Source of the DNA: JBCCSZ01 sp039821145
GTDB lineage: Bacteria; Bacteroidota; Bacteroidia; Chitinophagales; Saprospiraceae
Reading direction: 5' to 3'
Length of the DNA stretch: 64,000 bases
Assembly (NCBI GenBank): GCA_039821145.1
Contig: JBCBOS010000019.1
Coordinates: 62,001 to 126,000 of the forward strand
The translations under genes and the position numbers were made by a program. The notes below the pieces were generated by a model. The model did no database searches and was not told the DNA's origin. It was given only the letters and a program-made list of their open reading frames with translations. Below are positions 59,100 to 64,000 of this stretch, one piece after another (position 1 is the first letter of the stretch; each line of letters begins with the position of its first letter).

Positions 59100-60500
59100 A
59101 TGCCGATCATTAAGCACAATAAGCTCATCGATGCGTCCTACAAGCTGAGCAGCCGGGAACAATTCTTTGTCCTGTACCTCATCTCACAGATTTCTCAGGG
59201 CGAAAGTCGACTCAAGGAATACAAGATGCACTATTCCGAAATCGAGCGGATCATCAACTTCGATGGAAAGCGCCGCATTGCCAACAAACGCGAGGTGTTC
59301 AACCTCATGGACAAGCTCAACAGCGAGCCCATCATCTACGAGCGCGGCAGTGTGATCGGAAAAAGTGTGTGGCTTCAACACATGGAGCACGATACCGAGA
59401 CCGATATGTTTACCTTCAGCCTATCGCAAAAGCTTCGAGAATATCTTCTGCAACTCAAAGAACACTTCACTCGCTACAATATTAGCAACATTGTATACCT
59501 CAATGCCAATGCCGTTCGTCTGTACGAAGTGCTCAAGCGGTTTCAATACCTGGGAGAGTGCGAACTGACAGTGGAGAAGATCAAATTCTACCTCGGCATA
59601 GAGGATCGCTACAGCAAGTTCTACGAGTTCAAGCGCTGGGTATTGTTGCCCTCTCAAAGTGAAATCGAAAAGTACACAGACATACGCTTTGACTTTGTGC
59701 CAGCCAAAAAAGAGCGAAAGCGCATCATCAGCCTTCGCTTCCACATCTACGAAAACCAACCGACCTATTCTCCAGATACGATCCAATTGCTCCAAAAACT
59801 GGATGGCCAAATCAGCGACAATGCATCCATCAGCATTTCGGGCTCCTCCAAGGGGGCTGATCGCCTGAGGCATCTGACACAGACCCAACTCGCTGCCCTT
59901 CACTATTTGAAAAACAAGGGAGTCAATCAGAGCATCATCCTGGACCAAATTCTCGACCATCCCAAGGTGAAGTACCTGCCATTGCAAGCATACGAAGACA
60001 TCTACGTGAAAGCCATTTGGAAGTTCTTTTCAGACAAGACCACTTCTGACAAGGACAAGCGGGCCGGGGCATTTGTCAGTTGGTGGAAAAAAGGCCGCCT
60101 GACAGAAGATGGCTTGCACGCGCACATGCTGGAATTGGTGATTCGCCGCAAAAAGGCCATGAGCGAAGACGAAAGAAGTCGCAGGGAGCTTATTCGGGAA
60201 GGGGTCATGAGCCCGGAAATTCCATTTCCCAAACTGAAACAGGAGAAGCAACAGCCCCGCAAAAAACAGAGCAAAAACACCTGGGGGCGCTTCCGCGCAT
60301 TCGACATTGAGGATTTCAAAGCCAGTCACCCAGCTCAATACCAATCGGTGCTCCAGCGCATCAAAGCAGAGTATGAGCGCACTTTTGAGCAAGTAGGGGA
60401 GACCTTCCAGCCCGACAAATACCGAAAGGCCATCGAAGACAAGGTGTACTACGAATGCCAGGCATGGTTGTCTGCCCAATCCTCTGCCGGACAATCCTAG
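59100..60500 (+). CDS. Rep_3 family (RepB-like) replication initiator
   Basis: 466 aa. Residues about 1-230 carry the two winged-helix domains of Rep_3/IncW-type initiators: KHNKLIDASYKLSSREQFFV at the start, and FKRWVLLPSQSEIEKYTDIR with KRIISLRFHIY closing the second. The C-terminal 230 residues are an added helical and basic segment (KQEKQQPRKKQSKNT) not seen in minimal Rep_3 proteins (about 230-350 aa), with a further FRAFDIEDFKASHPAQYQ tail. It would bind the iterons as a monomer and the operator as a dimer. ATG 59100 follows the operator and -7 element directly. Confidence 0.9.
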   Translation: MPIIKHNKLIDASYKLSSREQFFVLYLISQISQGESRLKEYKMHYSEIERIINFDGKRRIANKREVFNLMDKLNSEPIIYERGSVIGKSVWLQHMEHDTETDMFTFSLSQKLREYLLQLKEHFTRYNISNIVYLNANAVRLYEVLKRFQYLGECELTVEKIKFYLGIEDRYSKFYEFKRWVLLPSQSEIEKYTDIRFDFVPAKKERKRIISLRFHIYENQPTYSPDTIQLLQKLDGQISDNASISISGSSKGADRLRHLTQTQLAALHYLKNKGVNQSIILDQILDHPKVKYLPLQAYEDIYVKAIWKFFSDKTTSDKDKRAGAFVSWWKKGRLTEDGLHAHMLELVIRRKKAMSEDERSRRELIREGVMSPEIPFPKLKQEKQQPRKKQSKNTWGRFRAFDIEDFKASHPAQYQSVLQRIKAEYERTFEQVGETFQPDKYRKAIEDKVYYECQAWLSAQSSAGQS

Positions 60501-60977
60501 AGGCAAATCGTCTGGATTTATATACAATTCCGGACATTTTTTCGGTTTAGTTTTTGATATTTTAGCATTTGGAATAACATTTTCATCCATTGTTTTTCAA
60601 TGGGTTCATCGAACAACACTTAAAAGCGTAGAAATACATCGCTTTTTGACAACAACTGGAACTGCCCGGAAACAAGGACAATCAATGGGTCCTCAGATTT
60701 CTCGGCAAAACCATTCACGATCTTGACAAGTACGCTCCATATCTGGTGATTCATGCCTTCGTTGGACCAAATCGCCGTATATTTGGAAGTACATTCTTCT
60801 ACTCTATTTAAGTGCCAAGCGATTGACCCAGCGCACTGTTGAAAAATTCCTACAATCTATACCTGAATCCTTTGCGACGCGAATTTGTCACTGTCAAAGA
60901 TGTTCTTCGTCACAAAGCTCGATGAGTGATTGCTACAAAATAACTTCTAAGGTTTAATTAGAGAAAAAGCTTTGGCA
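60501..60977. other. Gene-free spacer with possible decayed coding remnants
   Basis: 477 bases. An iteron copy lies at 60626. Fragments such as DLDKYAPYLVIHAFVGPNRR and LNPLRREFVTVKDVLRHKAR read through in different frames and may be relics of a broken gene. I could not assign them. Confidence 0.35.
60626..60641 (+). repeat. Isolated iteron copy after rep
   Basis: GCGTAGAAATACATCG, identical in its first 15 bases to the best copies of the main array, 126 bases past the rep stop. Confidence 0.7.
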
Positions 60978-63900
60978 ATGAAGCAGACCACAACAACACG
61001 TCTTGTCACCCTCGGCATCTCCCTTTGCTTGATGTTGTCCTACTCTTTGTCGGCCCAAATGACCAATGGGCTGTATGGCAATGAATGGATCGACTTCGAC
61101 CGCTCTTACTTCAAAGTCACTTTGTCGGAAGATGGGATCTACCGCATCAATCGCTCCGCTTTGGAAAGTGCAGGCATTCCTGTGGCCAGCGTGCGGGGAG
61201 AGCAGTTTCGCCTGATTTGGCTGGGAGAGGAAGTGCCCATCTACACCACAACCAATGGCATCTTTGGATCGGGTGATTTCATAGAGTTCTACGGTCGAAA
61301 GAATCGCTCGGAGTTTGATCGGGTCTTGTTTGAAAATCCGGATGAAGAATTGCTCAACCCGGATTACAGCATGTTTACGGACCAGTCAGCTTATTACCTT
61401 ACGTGGGAAGATGCCGCCGGGGGCCTGCGCGTTCAGGATCAGGCCAATGACATCAGCAATCCACCTGCCAAAGAGACCCACTTTAGCTATACCCATTTGG
61501 AGCTTTTCACGATCAGTGGCCAAGACAATAAGAGCTTTCACGTTAAGCGAACCATCAATGGCGATGGTGGTGCCTTTTCTTATTTCGATGTGGCAGAGGG
61601 CTTCGGATCAGAATTTGCGACCGGGCACACGGTCATCATTGCACCTCGTCATGTATATGGTGCCGACAATGCCAGCAGCATGAGGGTGCGCTTTGCCTCC
61701 GACAATTTGCTGCACCGCCAAACGGTGAGCCTCAATGGCGACCTGTTGTTCGACGAGACCTTCACCAATTTTACGGTTCAGGATCATACCTTTGACATCA
61801 ATACCAGCGACATCACTTCTACGGCCCGCGTTCAATTGCGTGGCATCGACAGCAGTGTAGACCGTCTATCCATCGCCAGCATTCGTCTGACCTACCCACG
61901 CTTTTTCAATTTTGATAACAACTCTACCTTTCAATTTGAGATCGCTGCAGCCAATACCGAGAAGTACCTGGAAATCAAAAAATTTGATCTGTCTGATGGA
62001 GGCAATGTCCTCCTCTACGATTTGACCAACAACTTCCGCCTGCAAGCTGTGGTGGATGGTGATGTGGTCAAAGTGGTGTTGCCACCTTCCTCTGAAGACC
62101 GCCAATTGGTCTTGATGAATGTAGGAAAGGACCTGCAAGAGCGGACTCCCCAACGGGTGGAGTTCATCGACTACAGCAAGCAGCCAGAAGCAGACTACTT
62201 CATCATTACTCACAAAAGCCTTTTCGACGACGGCCGGGGAAACAATTATGTCCAGCAATATGCAGACTACCGGGCCAGCCAAATAGGTGGAGATTTCAAA
62301 GTCATGATTGTCGAGATTGGACAATTGTATGATCAGTTTGCCTATGGCGTAGAAACACATCCATTGTCCATCCGAAATTTTGGACACTTCATAGACAGCA
62401 TCATGCCTGCTCCCCGCTATGCATTCATCATTGGCAAAGGGCGCGAGTACAGCGAGATTCGCCGGGAAGAAGACAAGGTGGGAGAAGAAGACCTGCCCTT
62501 GCTGGTCCCGACCTATGGCATACCGGGCTCTGATGCGATGTTGTTCAGTGACGGGCGGTCACCGATTTCCCGCATTCCCGTCGGCCGATTGGCAGCCAAC
62601 AATGGCCAGGAAGTCAACCTATACCTCAAAAAAGTCAAGGCCTTCGAGGCCAATGTCAATCTCCCACAGACCATTGAAGACCGCGCCTGGATGAAGCGCA
62701 TCATTCACCTAGGAGGGGGAGGAACCCAGGAGCAAGCCCTCATTCGCAACAACCTGGAGGGCATGGAAAACATCATCGAGACCAATCTATTTGGCGGGGA
62801 GGTGACAGGCTTTTACAAAAATAGCTCTGACCCAGTACAAATCTCCACCAGTGAACAGATTTTCAATCTCATCAATGGAGGTGTGAGCATGATCACTTTC
62901 TTTGGCCACAGTGGGGCCAATACATTCGACTTCAACATCGACAATCCGGACAACTACCGAAACAAGGATAAGTATCCCCTCATGTTCAGCTTGGGTTGCC
63001 ACATCGGAAACATTCACACCCATTTCCAAGGGGTCAGCGAGCGTTTTACATTCGATGAAGATGCTGGGGCCATTGGCTTTGGTGCTTCTTCTAGCTTGGG
63101 CTTCATTTTCGCCCTCAATCGCTTTTCCCGCAGCTTTTACGATCTGTTGGGCGGAGAAATGTATGGGGCAAGCATTGGGGACATCCAAAAAGAAACTGTC
63201 CGTCGACTGTTTCCCTCGGCTGGCAATGGCATGCTCGAACTGCTGCAGCAATTTACCTTTCACGCTGACCCGGCCATCCGAATGAATCCTGCGCCAGGTC
63301 CCGATTATGTGGTCGATCCCGAAAGTGTCAAATTCGAACCTGGCTTGATCAATGCCCAACTGGACGAATTTGATTTGTCTTTTACCGTCATGAACATCGG
63401 TCGGGCCATAGAAGACTCCATCGTCATTCGCATCGAACAGCAATTCCCGGATGGCAGCACCGTCGTTCCGGTTCTTCAAAAAATTGCAGCGCCTGCCTTC
63501 AAAACAGACCTGACCCTGAGCATTCCGGTATACGGAAGAAACTCCGTGGGACAAAATAAGCTCTTCATCACCGTGGATGCCACCAATGAAGTGGAAGAGG
63601 TGCCAGCTTTTTCGGCCGAGAGCAACAATGAGTTGGTGACCACTACGGGCAAGGGAATTCCCTTTTTTGTGATCGACAATGGGGTATTGCAATTGTATCC
63701 GAAGGAATATGCCATTGTGGGAGACTCGGACATCAGCCTTCTGTCTTCCACCTTGAATGCGCTGTCGCCATCTCAGAAATTCTTCATCGAGATCGATACG
63801 ACGGCCTTGTTCAACAGTCCTTTGAAACGGTCAGAGGAAATCACCCAAGAGGGAGGCATCATCCGATGGAAACCCCAGATGAATTGGACCGACGAAACGG

Positions 63901-64000
63901 TCTACTACTGGCGGGTCAGCCCCGATAGCACCAATGCCCAAATTGGCTTTGTTTGGGAAAACAGTTCTTTCCTCTACCTCTCAGGGGCGGGGGATGGCTG
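60978..64000 (+). CDS. porU2: T9SS C25-type sortase, PorU2-like (3' partial)
   Basis: At least 1007 aa; open to the window edge, so the stop is outside. ATG 60978 begins a Sec signal (RLVTLGISLCLMLSYSLSAQ). NGLYGNEWIDFDRSYFKVTL and DGIYRINRSALESAG are typical of the PorU/PorU2 N-terminus. The C25 (gingipain-like) catalytic dyad is His644 in TFFGHSGAN and Cys674 in SLGCHIG. PorU-type sortases cut off the C-terminal signal of T9SS cargo and attach the cargo to the surface; PorU2 is the variant common in Saprospiria-like genomes, which is the basis for the gene symbol. The cargo proteins at 33.8-36.8 kb and 51.5 kb are possible substrates. An iteron copy lies inside at 62347. Confidence 0.82.
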   Translation, partial: MKQTTTTRLVTLGISLCLMLSYSLSAQMTNGLYGNEWIDFDRSYFKVTLSEDGIYRINRSALESAGIPVASVRGEQFRLIWLGEEVPIYTTTNGIFGSGDFIEFYGRKNRSEFDRVLFENPDEELLNPDYSMFTDQSAYYLTWEDAAGGLRVQDQANDISNPPAKETHFSYTHLELFTISGQDNKSFHVKRTINGDGGAFSYFDVAEGFGSEFATGHTVIIAPRHVYGADNASSMRVRFASDNLLHRQTVSLNGDLLFDETFTNFTVQDHTFDINTSDITSTARVQLRGIDSSVDRLSIASIRLTYPRFFNFDNNSTFQFEIAAANTEKYLEIKKFDLSDGGNVLLYDLTNNFRLQAVVDGDVVKVVLPPSSEDRQLVLMNVGKDLQERTPQRVEFIDYSKQPEADYFIITHKSLFDDGRGNNYVQQYADYRASQIGGDFKVMIVEIGQLYDQFAYGVETHPLSIRNFGHFIDSIMPAPRYAFIIGKGREYSEIRREEDKVGEEDLPLLVPTYGIPGSDAMLFSDGRSPISRIPVGRLAANNGQEVNLYLKKVKAFEANVNLPQTIEDRAWMKRIIHLGGGGTQEQALIRNNLEGMENIIETNLFGGEVTGFYKNSSDPVQISTSEQIFNLINGGVSMITFFGHSGANTFDFNIDNPDNYRNKDKYPLMFSLGCHIGNIHTHFQGVSERFTFDEDAGAIGFGASSSLGFIFALNRFSRSFYDLLGGEMYGASIGDIQKETVRRLFPSAGNGMLELLQQFTFHADPAIRMNPAPGPDYVVDPESVKFEPGLINAQLDEFDLSFTVMNIGRAIEDSIVIRIEQQFPDGSTVVPVLQKIAAPAFKTDLTLSIPVYGRNSVGQNKLFITVDATNEVEEVPAFSAESNNELVTTTGKGIPFFVIDNGVLQLYPKEYAIVGDSDISLLSSTLNALSPSQKFFIEIDTTALFNSPLKRSEEITQEGGIIRWKPQMNWTDETVYYWRVSPDSTNAQIGFVWENSSFLYLSGAGDG
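62347..62362 (+). repeat. Iteron copy within the PorU2-like gene
   Basis: GCGTAGAAACACATCC, a full match to the array consensus, translated as part of YGVETHP. It may be chance, or a Rep-binding site outside the origin. Confidence 0.5.

Noticed and set aside
1..64000. tRNA, rRNA or insertion-sequence genes
   Set aside because: None recognised by eye; a tRNA scan would be needed to exclude isolated tRNAs fully.

Overview
The window looks like a 64 kb piece of a Bacteroidota genome, most likely class Saprospiria (Lewinella/Saprospira-like); the phylum is well supported and the class is an inference. Evidence: proteins with type IX secretion (T9SS) C-terminal sorting domains, a PorU2/PorU-type C25 sortase at the right edge, a sigma/FecR/TonB-receptor (with STN domain)/DUF4249 locus, and several TAnnTTTG-type -7 promoter elements. 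No rRNA, tRNA, insertion sequence or CRISPR array was recognised.

Layout. 0-6.3 kb: end of an M1 aminopeptidase, a DM13 lipoprotein with an outer-membrane barrel, a small Cys/His-rich exported protein, an ECF sigma factor with a very short membrane partner, and lgt. 7.0-15.0 kb: a tightly packed four-gene operon of unfamiliar proteins. Two large proteins without signal peptides (781 and 1211 aa) flank two enzyme-like proteins, one whose predicted hairpin pattern resembles ABBA prenyltransferases and one helical protein with a DxDD motif like class II terpene cyclases. This is the best candidate for an undescribed biosynthetic or effector system. 15-33.6 kb: carbonic anhydrase, a DUF1772/AhpD-like/NmrA operon, Dabb and TPR proteins, a LysR-linked cluster (MmgE/PrpD, phosphosulfolactate-synthase-like, fumarate-reductase-like flavoprotein), SDR and AraC genes, rlmI, typA, DoxX. 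33.8-47.6 kb: two T9SS cargo proteins, metH, the sulfate activation genes (DUF2061-cysC-cysD-cysN), a Wzi/RemB-like barrel, a Crp/Fnr regulator, a HEXXH lipoprotein and an ACP-like protein lacking the usual serine.

47.9-54.4 kb (minus strand): an ECF sigma/FecR pair, then a terminator-like hairpin, then a trypsin-fold protease, a TonB-dependent receptor and a DUF4249 lipoprotein packed head to tail. 54.4-60.6 kb: a complete plasmid-type replication and partition locus. It has about a dozen copies of the palindrome CTGCAATCAGTTTTGCAGT, five of them followed 28-31 bp later by the replication iteron core GCGTAGAAA. Next come a small ParA and a ribbon-helix-helix partner, both with promoters buried in these palindromes. 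An origin follows, with an AT-rich stretch, about 17 iterons, a perfect DnaA box and an inverted-repeat operator, ahead of a Rep_3 initiator. Its neighbours (porU2-like, metH, cysDN, typA, lgt) are core genes, so the replicon is a chromid, a chromosome carrying a domesticated plasmid, or a chromosome that uses this origin. The window ends inside the PorU2-like gene.
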